Made by a program: the position numbers and the translations under genes. Source: Candidatus Omnitrophota bacterium (GTDB lineage: Bacteria; Omnitrophota; Gorgyraeia; S143-82). From it: a stretch of 55,126 bases of DNA. The DNA lies in NCBI GenBank assembly GCA_015494585.1, contig WGAY01000078.1, forward strand, positions 1-55,126, in the 5' to 3' direction. Positions 31,791 through 40,433 of this stretch are shown here, piece after piece (within the stretch, counting starts at the first letter, position 1; every line of letters begins with the position of its first letter). The notes beneath the pieces are model-generated. The model was not told where the DNA came from, ran no database searches, and saw only the letters and a program-made list of their open reading frames with translations.

Positions 31791-33457
31791 TTTCAGATAT
31801 GGACCTTGCCTTCGTAAAGGATAGCTGGGTGGAGTTGAGGGATGGGGTCTTTTTTGACGATGTAGGAGAGGCCTGCGATGCGATAGAGAGTCGGCGACAT
31901 GAAGGTCCTCTGTTTGTTTACCTATCCTATAGCCCTGCGGATACTGGATACCCACTTGCGGCTATCTGGAAGATGGGCCCTAAAATATCTATGTCACCTG
32001 AGAATGGAGGTTTTGGTGTAACTAGAGTGAGGCTTGGGCGGGGATTTTACGAATTTAGGGGTGCAATTAGAAAGATAAAATCTCATATACGAGAGGGATA
32101 TACATATCAGGTAAATTATACCTTTCCGGTGGAGTTCGATTTCAGTGGTTCGCCTGTGGCCTTGTTTTTTTCTCTGCTAGGCTTTCAGCCTGTGGAGTGT
32201 CCTATGGCGGTGTTTTTTAAGGGGAGGTTCGGATTTTTGTGCCTTTCCCCTGAGCTGTTCTTTGAGGTGAGGGGAAGGGATATAGTTATGGAGCCTATGA
32301 AGGGGACCTGGTCTGTGGATGAGAGATTTGTTATAGACGAGAAGACAAGGGCCGAGAATCTTATGATAGTGGATATGATAAGAAATGATTTGGGGAGGGT
32401 CTCTTGCTTTGGCTCGGTTGAGGCAGATCTATTTATTCGAAAGGACTACAAGACTTTGGTTCAGCTGGTCTCGCGTGTAAAGGCGAGATTGAAGGAAGCT
32501 GTTTCGTATCGAGAATTATTTTCTTCCTTGTTCCCCTGCGCCTCTATAACTGGTGCTCCTAAACTGGAGACTATCTCTATTATCAATGGGCTTGAGGGAT
32601 ATAGGCGCGGTATCTATACCGGTGCTATTGGCGTTGTCGACGGGGACTATGGGCGGTTTTCAGTGGCTATCAGGACGGTCGAGCTGGACCTCTTGAAGGG
32701 AAAGGGGCGACTTGGGATCGGCAGTGGGATTGTATGGGATTCGCGCAGCCATAGAGAATATGCAGAGGATTTGTTGAAGGCCAGATTTTTCTTTTCGTCT
32801 GTATTTGACTTCCACCTCATAGAGACGATGAGGCTAGAAGACGGGAAGTTTCCGCTTCTTGAGTACCACTTCCAAAGACTGGAGGAGGCAACTGCTGTAT
32901 TTGGTTTTAGGTATCCGCGGATGAAGATAATGAGGGCATTGGATTCCCTGAGACAGGAATATAGGGATGGTTTATTCCGAGTTAGGTTGACGCTTTTCTG
33001 GGATGGGATCTATAATTTGGAGGTTAGTCCATTTTGTGAGGAAAAGCAGACTGTGTGGCGATTGATGCTGATGTCGTTTGAGAGGTATGCCCTAAAGGAA
33101 CACCTTTTGTATAAGACCAGTCTCCTGCGTGGATATTTCGATGATACCCTGAGGTCTGCCAGGAGTAAGGGTTATGATGAGGTGCTGTTTTGTGACAAAA
33201 ATGGATATCTGCTTCAGGGTTGTATTACTAATGTATTCATTGAGAAGAACGGGGAGCTTTTTACGCCACCTGTATCTTGGGGTGTGTTAAATGGGGTTTA
33301 TCGGCGTTATATGCTTGCTTCTGGTAGAGTCCAGGAGGCGAGAATAAGCCTGGATGATTTAATAGAGGGGGAGGCGCAGGTATATATGGGCAATGCCCTT
33401 AGATATCTCATCCCAGCGACCTGCGATAGACTGCTATCGAAGGAGTTCGTGGGGTAG
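31787..33457 (+). CDS. pabB: PabB-PabC fusion: aminodeoxychorismate synthase I / lyase
   Basis: This is a bifunctional folate-pathway enzyme. Residues about 1-340 are the chorismate-binding synthase, with EPMKGTW, MIVDMIRNDLGRV and ASITGAPK. Residues about 345-556 are a PLP-dependent class IV lyase, with the Schiff-base Lys443 in LYKTSLLRG and LLQGCITNVF. Together with PabA it makes 4-aminobenzoate from chorismate. The TTG start at 31787 overlaps the mrp stop (TTGA) and has GGAGAGG five bases upstream; ATG 31799 has no well-spaced site. The amidotransferase pabA lies 2 kb away on the opposite strand. Confidence 0.92.
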   Translation: MISDMDLAFVKDSWVELRDGVFFDDVGEACDAIESRRHEGPLFVYLSYSPADTGYPLAAIWKMGPKISMSPENGGFGVTRVRLGRGFYEFRGAIRKIKSHIREGYTYQVNYTFPVEFDFSGSPVALFFSLLGFQPVECPMAVFFKGRFGFLCLSPELFFEVRGRDIVMEPMKGTWSVDERFVIDEKTRAENLMIVDMIRNDLGRVSCFGSVEADLFIRKDYKTLVQLVSRVKARLKEAVSYRELFSSLFPCASITGAPKLETISIINGLEGYRRGIYTGAIGVVDGDYGRFSVAIRTVELDLLKGKGRLGIGSGIVWDSRSHREYAEDLLKARFFFSSVFDFHLIETMRLEDGKFPLLEYHFQRLEEATAVFGFRYPRMKIMRALDSLRQEYRDGLFRVRLTLFWDGIYNLEVSPFCEEKQTVWRLMLMSFERYALKEHLLYKTSLLRGYFDDTLRSARSKGYDEVLFCDKNGYLLQGCITNVFIEKNGELFTPPVSWGVLNGVYRRYMLASGRVQEARISLDDLIEGEAQVYMGNALRYLIPATCDRLLSKEFVG

Positions 33458-33460
33458 CCT

Positions 33461-34684
33461 ATGGAAAAGGCAATCTTGGTTACTGTTGTCTCGCGAGGAG
33501 AGAAGGATAAGCTACAGACCTATTCGAATGAACTAGAGCTTTTGGCGAAGACGGCAGGTGTGGAGACGATTAGGTCTATTGGATTTGATATAGATAGGCC
33601 TACTGCTGCCTATTATATAAGCAAGGGCAAGCTTGAGTTGATCAGGGAGGCGGTGGAGGAGCTTGAGCCGGATGTGGTCGTATTTGGGATAAATCTCAAG
33701 GCAAATCAGCAGAGGAATATCGAGGATATCCTTAATGTCAAGACTATAGACTATACCCAGCTTATACTTGATATATTCGCCAGGCATGCCCGTACTATGG
33801 AAGGCAAGATGCAAGTGGAGCTTGCCCAGCTACAGTACCTGCTGCCAAGGCTTTCGGGTAGGGGGATAATGCTTTCCAGGCTTGGAGGGGGAATAGGTAC
33901 TCGCGGGCCGGGTGAGACGAAGCTTGAGGTTGACCGTCGTAGGATAATGCAGAGGGTATCTAGGCTAAAGAAGGAATTGGCGCGTTATAGAGACCATAGG
34001 TCGAGGATACGATCTGCCAGGAAGAGACGTGGTGCCTCCCAGATAAGTCTGGTAGGCTATACCAGCGCCGGCAAGACGACCCTTATAAATGCCCTTGCCT
34101 CTGCCAACCAAAGGGTCTCTAAGGAGTTGTTTACCACCCTCGATCCTATTCTGCGAAAGGTGCGCCTGCCTGATGGACGTTATGTGGTGATATCCGATAC
34201 AGTTGGGTTTATTGATAGGCTGCCCCATACACTCGTTGAGGCATTTAAGGCTACCCTTGAGGAGGTGGTTTCCTCGGATTTATTGTTGGTAGTGTTGGAT
34301 GGTTCGGATGTGGATTGGCGTCGTAAGAGGAATGCGGTCTTTGATGTGCTGGAAGAAATAGGAGCGCGGGAGAAACCCATTATAACGGTTGTGAATAAGA
34401 TAGATATTGCAGATTCAAGCATCCTCTCAGAGATATCCTTGCGCGCTGCCAATCCAGTATTTGTCTCTGCCCTGACTGGTGAGGGTATAGATGCACTTCT
34501 GGAGAAGATAGCAGAGCTTTTAGTCCCGCATTTGCCCTACAATAAGTTGCTTATTCCATATGGGGATGTGGGATTGTTGAATTATATATATGAGAATGGT
34601 AAGGTCGTGAAGAGAGAGGACAGAGAAGACGGCATATATGTAGAGGGGTGGTTTGATTTGAAGGAGGGTCTTGGCACAGGATAA
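33461..34684 (+). CDS. hflX: Ribosome-associated GTPase HflX
   Basis: HflX splits or rescues stalled ribosomes under stress. The 407-residue protein has the N-terminal HflX domain (LELLAKTAGVET, DRPTAAYYISKGKLELI). The glycine-rich linker LSGRGIMLSRLGGGIGTRGP follows, then the GTPase domain with GYTSAGKTT, DTVGFIDRLPHTLVEAFKAT and NKID. All motifs are intact. It follows the pab fusion by three bases and is followed by ruvC. Confidence 0.95.
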   Translation: MEKAILVTVVSRGEKDKLQTYSNELELLAKTAGVETIRSIGFDIDRPTAAYYISKGKLELIREAVEELEPDVVVFGINLKANQQRNIEDILNVKTIDYTQLILDIFARHARTMEGKMQVELAQLQYLLPRLSGRGIMLSRLGGGIGTRGPGETKLEVDRRRIMQRVSRLKKELARYRDHRSRIRSARKRRGASQISLVGYTSAGKTTLINALASANQRVSKELFTTLDPILRKVRLPDGRYVVISDTVGFIDRLPHTLVEAFKATLEEVVSSDLLLVVLDGSDVDWRRKRNAVFDVLEEIGAREKPIITVVNKIDIADSSILSEISLRAANPVFVSALTGEGIDALLEKIAELLVPHLPYNKLLIPYGDVGLLNYIYENGKVVKREDREDGIYVEGWFDLKEGLGTG

Positions 34685-34700
34685 TTGGCAGGTAAATATT

Positions 34701-35192
34701 ATGAATGAGGTCGTTTTAGGGATAGATCCCGGAATAAATACCACTGGTTATGCGGTCATCAGGATATTGAACCGCTCCTGTTCGATTGTGGATAAAGGAT
34801 ATATAAGGCCCCCTAAAGGCAGGCCGTTTGCGAGGCGGCTTTCATTTTTGTATGAATCTATCCTGTCTATCCTTGAAGAATTTCGTCCGGCAGTAGTAGT
34901 AGTTGAGGAGATATACTCCCACATTAGTTATCCTTATACCTCTGTATTGATGGGGCATGCAAGGGGGGTTATCTTTCTGGCAATAGATAAAACTGGTGCG
35001 CAACTTCAGACTATCCCCCCTAGTAGGGTAAAAAAGGCCATTGCTGGTAGGGGCAATGCATCGAAGGAACAGATAAGAGGGGTATTAAAACAGCTATATG
35101 GGCTTGGAGAGGAGTTCGATGCCTATCCTTTGGATGTAAGCGATGCACTGGCCCTTGCCACTGGTTATGTGTTTTTGACGAAGCGGAAGTAG
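34701..35192 (+). CDS. ruvC: Holliday junction resolvase RuvC
   Basis: RuvC cuts four-way DNA junctions during recombination. The 163 residues start MNEVVLGIDPGINTTG (catalytic Asp9) and include VVVEEIY (acidic Glu69/Glu70) and the C-terminal DVSDALALATGY acidic cluster. Start ATG 34701 matches the family; a TTG at 34671 inside hflX would add ten odd residues. The usual ruvA and ruvB neighbours are missing, although yebC, another common neighbour, is 1.7 kb downstream. Confidence 0.94.
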   Translation: MNEVVLGIDPGINTTGYAVIRILNRSCSIVDKGYIRPPKGRPFARRLSFLYESILSILEEFRPAVVVVEEIYSHISYPYTSVLMGHARGVIFLAIDKTGAQLQTIPPSRVKKAIAGRGNASKEQIRGVLKQLYGLGEEFDAYPLDVSDALALATGYVFLTKRK

Positions 35193-35198
35193 TGGCGT

Positions 35199-36095
35199 AT
35201 GAGGTTCCCAGCCGAATTTGAGTCCAGACTGAAAGGGTTTTTCCCGAGATACAGCGACCAGATACTGCATAACCTCTATAGGTCCAAAGGAGTGGTGAGT
35301 TTTCGGGTAAATCGTATAAAGGGAAGGGGTAGGGATGTGATTTCTTCCCTGAAATCCCTGGGGTTTAATCTAAAACAGCTGGCCTGGTATGAAGATGGAT
35401 TTATCCTTATCAATAGATCTCTGCGAGACTTACAGCAGACCACTGCCTATCTGGAAGGCCTTATATATGTGCAGAATCCTTCAAGTATGTTGCCGCCATT
35501 GTTTATGGATCTCGAGAGGGGGCAGAAGGTCCTTGACCTGTGCGCTGCGCCAGGGAGCAAGACTTCCCAGATAGCATCTCTCCTTGAGAATGGGTGTGAG
35601 CTTGTTGCGGTGGAAAAGATAAGGCCGAGATTCTATAAACTAAAGGCGAATCTGGAGAGACAGGCAGTGCAAGCAGAGCTGCGCCTTATGGACGGGGTCA
35701 GGGTAGGCAGAGTTTACCCTGCCTACTTTGATAGAATCCTGCTGGATGCCCCATGCAGCGCAGAGGGCAGATTTGATATAAACAATCCCAGGAGCTTTAA
35801 ATATTGGTCCTTGAGAAAGGTAAAGGAGATGCAGAAAAAGCAAAAGCGCCTATTTAGGGCTGCCTATTATGCTCTGAAGCAGTCAGGGATAATGGTCTAT
35901 TCGACCTGTACTTTTTCTCCAGAGGAAAATGAATTTTTGATAAAATGGGCATTGGAAAAGTTTGATGGGCTGTCTGTTGTAGATAGGGATATAGGCCTTA
36001 AAAACGCCTTCCCTGGAATGGATGGACTGGGCTGGCATATAATCCCGAATGATGAGATGGAGGGATTTTATATATGTGTTTTGAGGAAGGGATGA
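35199..36095 (+). CDS. NOL1/NOP2/Sun-family RNA m5C methyltransferase
   Basis: This SAM enzyme is predicted to methylate cytosine-5 in rRNA or tRNA. The 298-residue protein has VLDLCAAPGSKTSQI (SAM motif), LLDAPCSAEG (motif IV Cys) and VYSTCTFSPEENE (motif VI nucleophile Cys). It lacks the NusB-like N-terminal domain of RsmB and the C-terminal extensions of RsmF. The short form leaves the target open. It is six bases after ruvC. Confidence 0.9.
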   Translation: MRFPAEFESRLKGFFPRYSDQILHNLYRSKGVVSFRVNRIKGRGRDVISSLKSLGFNLKQLAWYEDGFILINRSLRDLQQTTAYLEGLIYVQNPSSMLPPLFMDLERGQKVLDLCAAPGSKTSQIASLLENGCELVAVEKIRPRFYKLKANLERQAVQAELRLMDGVRVGRVYPAYFDRILLDAPCSAEGRFDINNPRSFKYWSLRKVKEMQKKQKRLFRAAYYALKQSGIMVYSTCTFSPEENEFLIKWALEKFDGLSVVDRDIGLKNAFPGMDGLGWHIIPNDEMEGFYICVLRKG

Positions 36096-36117
36096 TTGAA
36101 GAGAATAGGAGATATTT

Positions 36118-36879
36118 GTGAAGAAGAGGCTGGCAGTTTTTCTGGCAATTACGGTCTTGGTGGTTCTGGCTGGCAAGGTATTCCTGGATTCTATATATTA
36201 TCCGCCGATATTGATGTATCATTCACTTGATATGGGAACCTATGGAAGGCAATTGGGGGTCTCTGAAGATGTCTTCAAAGAGCAGATGGAGTTCCTGAAA
36301 CGGCATAAATACCGCGTGATTTCCCTAAGAGAGCTGGCTCAAATGATAAGGGAATCAAGACCTATTCCTAAAAGATCTGTGGTCATAACATTTGATGACG
36401 GATATAAGGACAACCTGAAGGCGGTTAAGATTTTGAGGGATTACGGCTTTCCTGCCATAATATTTATCCCGGTAATCTTTGTGGACAAGGATGGTTATCT
36501 ATCTTCTGACGATATACGTTATATAGATGGCGTTGATGGAATTGATATAGGTGTACACGGTTATGCCCATAAATATCTTCCGGAGGCGCGGGATCTGATT
36601 AAAGAGATCGTTTTCCCCTGGCGGTTCTGGCGTGGGGTCCTTGGCCATAATGTGTATGCGATTTCTTATCCTATAGGAGGGTTTAACAGGGATATCCAGG
36701 CTATAGTAAAAAGGACTGGTTATCTGGTTGCCGTGACCACGAATAGGGGATATGATAAAGGGATAGATATATACGCCTTGAGGCGGGCGAAGGTAAAGAA
36801 TTCAGATAGGGGATTAAGGTTTTGGTTTAAAGTGAGCGGATACTACGATTTCTTTAGGAAGTTGCGCAGACCAGAGTGA
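36118..36879 (+). CDS. Polysaccharide deacetylase (NodB-domain) family protein
   Basis: It is probably an envelope enzyme removing acetyl groups from an amino-sugar polymer. The 253 residues begin at GTG 36118 with an N-terminal membrane anchor (LAVFLAITVLVVLAGKVFL). The domain starts at ILMYHSL. The metal-site motifs are VVITFDDGYKDN (Asp-Asp) and HGYAHKYL (His-x3-His). It resembles the exported PgaB/IcaB-type branch, and the substrate is unknown. It lies between a methylase and yebC with short gaps. Confidence 0.88.
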   Translation: MKKRLAVFLAITVLVVLAGKVFLDSIYYPPILMYHSLDMGTYGRQLGVSEDVFKEQMEFLKRHKYRVISLRELAQMIRESRPIPKRSVVITFDDGYKDNLKAVKILRDYGFPAIIFIPVIFVDKDGYLSSDDIRYIDGVDGIDIGVHGYAHKYLPEARDLIKEIVFPWRFWRGVLGHNVYAISYPIGGFNRDIQAIVKRTGYLVAVTTNRGYDKGIDIYALRRAKVKNSDRGLRFWFKVSGYYDFFRKLRRPE

Positions 36880-36894
36880 TAACAGGAGGTTGCT

Positions 36895-37647
36895 ATGTCG
36901 GGTCATTCGAAATGGCACAGCATCAGACACAAAAAGGCGGCTAGGGATGCTAAGAGGGGTAAGATATTTACAAAACTCATAAAGGATATAACTGTTGCCG
37001 CGCGTGATGGAGGAGGAGATCCAGAGCTTAATCCGCGCCTTCGACGGGCAATAGATAAGGCCAAGGCAGCCAATATGCCGGCTGACAATATTGAAAGGGC
37101 AATAAAGAAGGGTACAGGTGAGCTGCCAGGGGTTACCTATGAATCAGTTACTTATGAAGGCTATGGGCCGGGCGGTGTGGCGATACTCGTTCACGCCTAT
37201 ACGGATAACAAAAACAGAACGGTTGCCGAGATACGCCATATCTTTTCAAAAAAGGGTGGGAATATGGCCGGTGCTGGCAGTGTGGCCTGGATATTTAATA
37301 AAAAGGGTATTATTGTTGTGGATAAGGACAGGATAGATGAGGACTCTCTCCTGGAGGTGGTGCTGGAAGCAGGGGCTGAGGATATGAGTTCGGAGTCTGA
37401 TGTCTATGAGGTGTACTGCGAGCCAGGGGCGCTGGAGTCGGTAAGGGAGGCCCTGGAGGCCAAGGGGATAGAGTATCAGTCGGCCGATGTGACGATGGTG
37501 CCATCGACTACTGTATCTATAACAGATGAATCCGTTGCCAGACAGCTGCTCTCTCTTATGGAGATGCTGGAAGAACACGACGATGTGGAAAATGTGTATT
37601 CGAATTTTGATATTCCTCAGGAGATAATGGAGAAGATAGCTGGCTAG
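36895..37647 (+). CDS. yebC: YebC/TACO1-family protein
   Basis: The 250-residue protein starts with [20 protein letters not shown], the family hallmark. [20 protein letters not shown] and [12 protein letters not shown] follow. It was long annotated as a transcriptional regulator; recent work on relatives links the family to ribosomes translating proline-rich stretches. AGGAGG precedes the start. The sequence is complete and ordinary. Confidence 0.96.
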   Translation: MSGHSKWHSIRHKKAARDAKRGKIFTKLIKDITVAARDGGGDPELNPRLRRAIDKAKAANMPADNIERAIKKGTGELPGVTYESVTYEGYGPGGVAILVHAYTDNKNRTVAEIRHIFSKKGGNMAGAGSVAWIFNKKGIIVVDKDRIDEDSLLEVVLEAGAEDMSSESDVYEVYCEPGALESVREALEAKGIEYQSADVTMVPSTTVSITDESVARQLLSLMEMLEEHDDVENVYSNFDIPQEIMEKIAG

Positions 37648-37674
37648 GTCGTTTTGTGCTCTGTTAGGGATTCT

Positions 37675-38322
37675 ATGGATACGATTAGAGAATTAAAGAA
37701 GATATATAAAGAGATTGTCCCTGAGATAAAGGCAAGACTTGGAGAATTTAGACAATTGATAGAGGGATCTGATGACTATGCTATATATAAAGAGCTTATC
37801 TTTTGTCTACTTACACCCCAGTCAAAGGCAAGGGTTTGCTGGCAGGCTGTGTGTAGATTGGATGAGTCGGGTTTTTTGTTAAGGGGAACAGAGAAGCAGG
37901 TAAGGGATTGTCTGGTGGGGGTGAGGTTTAAGAATAATAAGGCCAGGTACATATTAGAGGCAAGAAATAGGTTTGTCTGCCCGTCGAGTGGGCCCTATAT
38001 GGCGGGTTTTATAAATGAATTTGAGGATGTATTGGCCTTGAGGAAGTGGCTGGTGAAGAATGTCAAGGGATTGGGATATAAGGAGGCCAGCCATTTCCTT
38101 CGCAACATAGGATTAGGAGAGAACTTGGCGATTCTGGATAGGCATATCTTAAAGAATCTTCGCTACTTTGGCGTAATAGAGGAAGCCCCGTCGTCCTTGA
38201 CGGCTGGCAGATATATGGAGATTGAGGAGAAGATGCGCGAGTTTTCGGATAGGATTGGAATACCTATGGACGAGCTTGATCTACTGCTGTGGTATAAAGA
38301 GGCGGGAGAGGTATTTAAATAG
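37675..38322 (+). CDS. ogg: Ogg2-type N-glycosylase/DNA lyase
   Basis: It removes 8-oxoguanine and nicks the strand. The 215-residue helix-hairpin-helix protein lacks the N-terminal beta domain of human OGG1, as in the archaeal/Thermotoga Ogg2 class. The catalytic Lys136 is in GLGYKEASHFLRNIG and Asp155 in LAILDRHIL. ATG 37675 is chosen over TTG 37654 because the protein starts cleanly there with AGGGA upstream. The class is common in thermophiles and anaerobes. It is followed by the Lrp-family gene. Confidence 0.9.
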   Translation: MDTIRELKKIYKEIVPEIKARLGEFRQLIEGSDDYAIYKELIFCLLTPQSKARVCWQAVCRLDESGFLLRGTEKQVRDCLVGVRFKNNKARYILEARNRFVCPSSGPYMAGFINEFEDVLALRKWLVKNVKGLGYKEASHFLRNIGLGENLAILDRHILKNLRYFGVIEEAPSSLTAGRYMEIEEKMREFSDRIGIPMDELDLLLWYKEAGEVFK

Positions 38323-38351
38323 GGAGATGAAGGAGAAAAAGGAGGGTAGTT

Positions 38352-38837
38352 ATGGACGAGATATTGGAGATACTAGAGAAGGATGCAAGGACCACTCCTG
38401 GAGAGATAGCAGATATGCTTGGTATGGATGAGAAGGAGGTGAAGGAAAAGATAGCCAAATATGAGGAGAAGGGGATTATCCTTGGCTATAAGGCAGTGAT
38501 AAACAAAGAGGCCTTGGGGATGATGAAGGATAAGGTGGTTGCCCTGATAGAGGCAAAGGTTTTGCCAGAGAAGAACGTTGGATTTGATAATACTGCCCGT
38601 AAGATATATAAATTTGACGAGGTCAAGACCTGTTATCTGGTTTCAGGTGATTATGATCTCTTGCTCGTTGTCGAGGGAAAGGACATACATACAGTGGCAA
38701 GTTTTGTGGCAGAAAAACTTTCTCCTATGGAATCGGTACAGGCCACCAGGACACACTTTATGCTTAAGAAATATAAGGAAGATGGTATAGTCCTGGCGTC
38801 TCCTGAAGAAGATAAAAGAATGGCGATAAGTATTTAG
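38352..38837 (+). CDS. Lrp/AsnC-family transcriptional regulator
   Basis: The 161-residue protein has a winged helix (LEILEKDARTTPGEIADMLG to IILGYKAVINKEAL). A RAM ligand-binding domain follows, with VSGDYDLLLVVEGKD. Lrp-type proteins sense amino acids as octamers. Relatives of this form are often followed by an aminotransferase; here the next gene is a secreted protein, so its target cannot be read from context. GGAGGG precedes the ATG. Confidence 0.9.
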   Translation: MDEILEILEKDARTTPGEIADMLGMDEKEVKEKIAKYEEKGIILGYKAVINKEALGMMKDKVVALIEAKVLPEKNVGFDNTARKIYKFDEVKTCYLVSGDYDLLLVVEGKDIHTVASFVAEKLSPMESVQATRTHFMLKKYKEDGIVLASPEEDKRMAISI

Positions 38838-38859
38838 AGGTTTTATGAAAGGGGCTGGT

Positions 38860-40389
38860 ATGAAAAGACTGATATTTTGTATGTCTTTGTCCCTCTGTTT
38901 TTGTGCGGTTGTTTTATATGGAGAAAACAAGAAGGAAATTACTGCCTTTTATCCGTCTCCTTATGGGGAGTATGAGCAACTCAAGAGCTTCTCTCTTTTG
39001 GTTGCCAATGGGAATAATGAATTTTTTAGAACGACTACTCCTGATAATGGATCCATTGCAGTAGAGAATTCTATATTTGTGGGGAAAGAAGACTTCCCAA
39101 CCGATAACAGCATTCGTTTTTGGGTTAATTCTGGAACCGGCATAGATGCCCAGAATACCTCTTCCTTTATCTATACCAGTGATGGCAGACTCCTGTTGGG
39201 AGACGGGGTGGCGAATGAGGTTGCTACTAATACGCAAAATAACAGAGCTGTTTTCTTAGTAACGGGTGAGAATGATTCATCTCTAATCTACACCAGTGAC
39301 GGCAGGTTGCTGTTGGGAGATGGGGTGGCGGATGATGTTAATAATAATGATGATAACAGGATTCTCCTAATCAGACCTGAGACGAGAGATGGTTTTGAGG
39401 ATGCAGAAATAATGGTTGGTAATTATAATGATGGGAATTTCAATATCACTGGTGTAAGTATTGACCAAAATGGTCAACCTTGTGTTTATATGGGTGTTAA
39501 TAACCAGGTGAAGGGGTTCTTTGTAGGATATGGGACAAACTCGAGACTTGCCTTGAGTCATGTGCAAATGAACGATGGAGAAGCTGATACCCTTATATCT
39601 GATAGTAGTGTACTTATAACCTCAATCGGTGCTGGCAATGGAAATAATGCAATTACAATATCGGCGGCAGGAGGAATTTGCCTAAGTCCTCATCCAGGGA
39701 CTTTGTACGCTTTTAACAATATAGATTCCGTTGCATTCGTGGATGCCGGGGATAATAATAAGGCCCTCGCCTGGGGGATAATCCAGAACAATAATCCTGT
39801 TGAGTATGGTTATCTTGGTGGAAATTTAAACGACAATAAAGTAGAGATAGGCGCTACCACTGGGAATTTGTTTTTGACAACTAACGGAAATCCAGCGATT
39901 GGGGTGGATGGTTTTCAACGGGTTGAGATAGGTGGAGGCGTTGGTCTTATAAATCTGGATAGCAGTCTAACTGTAAATGGGGCCAATTGGCCCAATATTG
40001 CCAGATTCCGGCAGGCCAATAGCTGGGTTGTTATTACATCACAGGGAGATGTAAAGTTGAATCAGGGAGATGTCCTTATAGATAATGGGAGGTTGGCAGT
40101 TGGTACGGATAGCCCTTTCTGGAGTTATGGTGGGAAGGGAATACGTGCGTATATCAATGGATACGCAGTGGTTAGTGATGTCTATATAAGAAATCCAGTG
40201 AATAACTCTGTTTCTTCTGGTTGGGTTTCAAATATACTCTCCAGCAGCAGGATCGACTATAGGGATTGTGCCTATACAGCTGATGCACATAAAGGTACTT
40301 GTCCCAAGGGATATGTTGCCATTGGCTTTGATTGTACCGGGAGTTGTGAAGGGTCAAATATGCGGTTGAGGTGTTGTCGGTTAAAGTAA
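38860..40389 (+). CDS. Large exported protein with FYPSPYGEYEQL start, function unknown
   Basis: From ATG 38860 (AAAGGGG upstream), a signal peptide is followed by EITAFYPSPYGEYEQLKSF. I associate this opening with surface or fibre-like proteins of uncultivated phyla, from memory and unverified. The 509-residue body is Asn/Asp/Gly-rich, of beta-strand type. It contains a duplicated unit IYTSDGRLLLGDGVA (39169-39216 and 39286-39333, 117 bases apart), and NGRLAVGTDSP near the end. The last 45 residues have five to six cysteines (SCEGSNMRLRCC). A trimeric-fibre or appendage-tip architecture is possible. Confidence 0.7.
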   Translation: MKRLIFCMSLSLCFCAVVLYGENKKEITAFYPSPYGEYEQLKSFSLLVANGNNEFFRTTTPDNGSIAVENSIFVGKEDFPTDNSIRFWVNSGTGIDAQNTSSFIYTSDGRLLLGDGVANEVATNTQNNRAVFLVTGENDSSLIYTSDGRLLLGDGVADDVNNNDDNRILLIRPETRDGFEDAEIMVGNYNDGNFNITGVSIDQNGQPCVYMGVNNQVKGFFVGYGTNSRLALSHVQMNDGEADTLISDSSVLITSIGAGNGNNAITISAAGGICLSPHPGTLYAFNNIDSVAFVDAGDNNKALAWGIIQNNNPVEYGYLGGNLNDNKVEIGATTGNLFLTTNGNPAIGVDGFQRVEIGGGVGLINLDSSLTVNGANWPNIARFRQANSWVVITSQGDVKLNQGDVLIDNGRLAVGTDSPFWSYGGKGIRAYINGYAVVSDVYIRNPVNNSVSSGWVSNILSSSRIDYRDCAYTADAHKGTCPKGYVAIGFDCTGSCEGSNMRLRCCRLK

Positions 40390-40433
40390 GATGAAAAGTT
40401 CTATTGATATGCAGGTAAATTATCTCTAAAAAT

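Noticed and set aside
39169-39333. Duplicated segment as a recent insertion
   Set aside because: The two copies differ at many third positions and stay in frame, so this is an old protein-level duplication.
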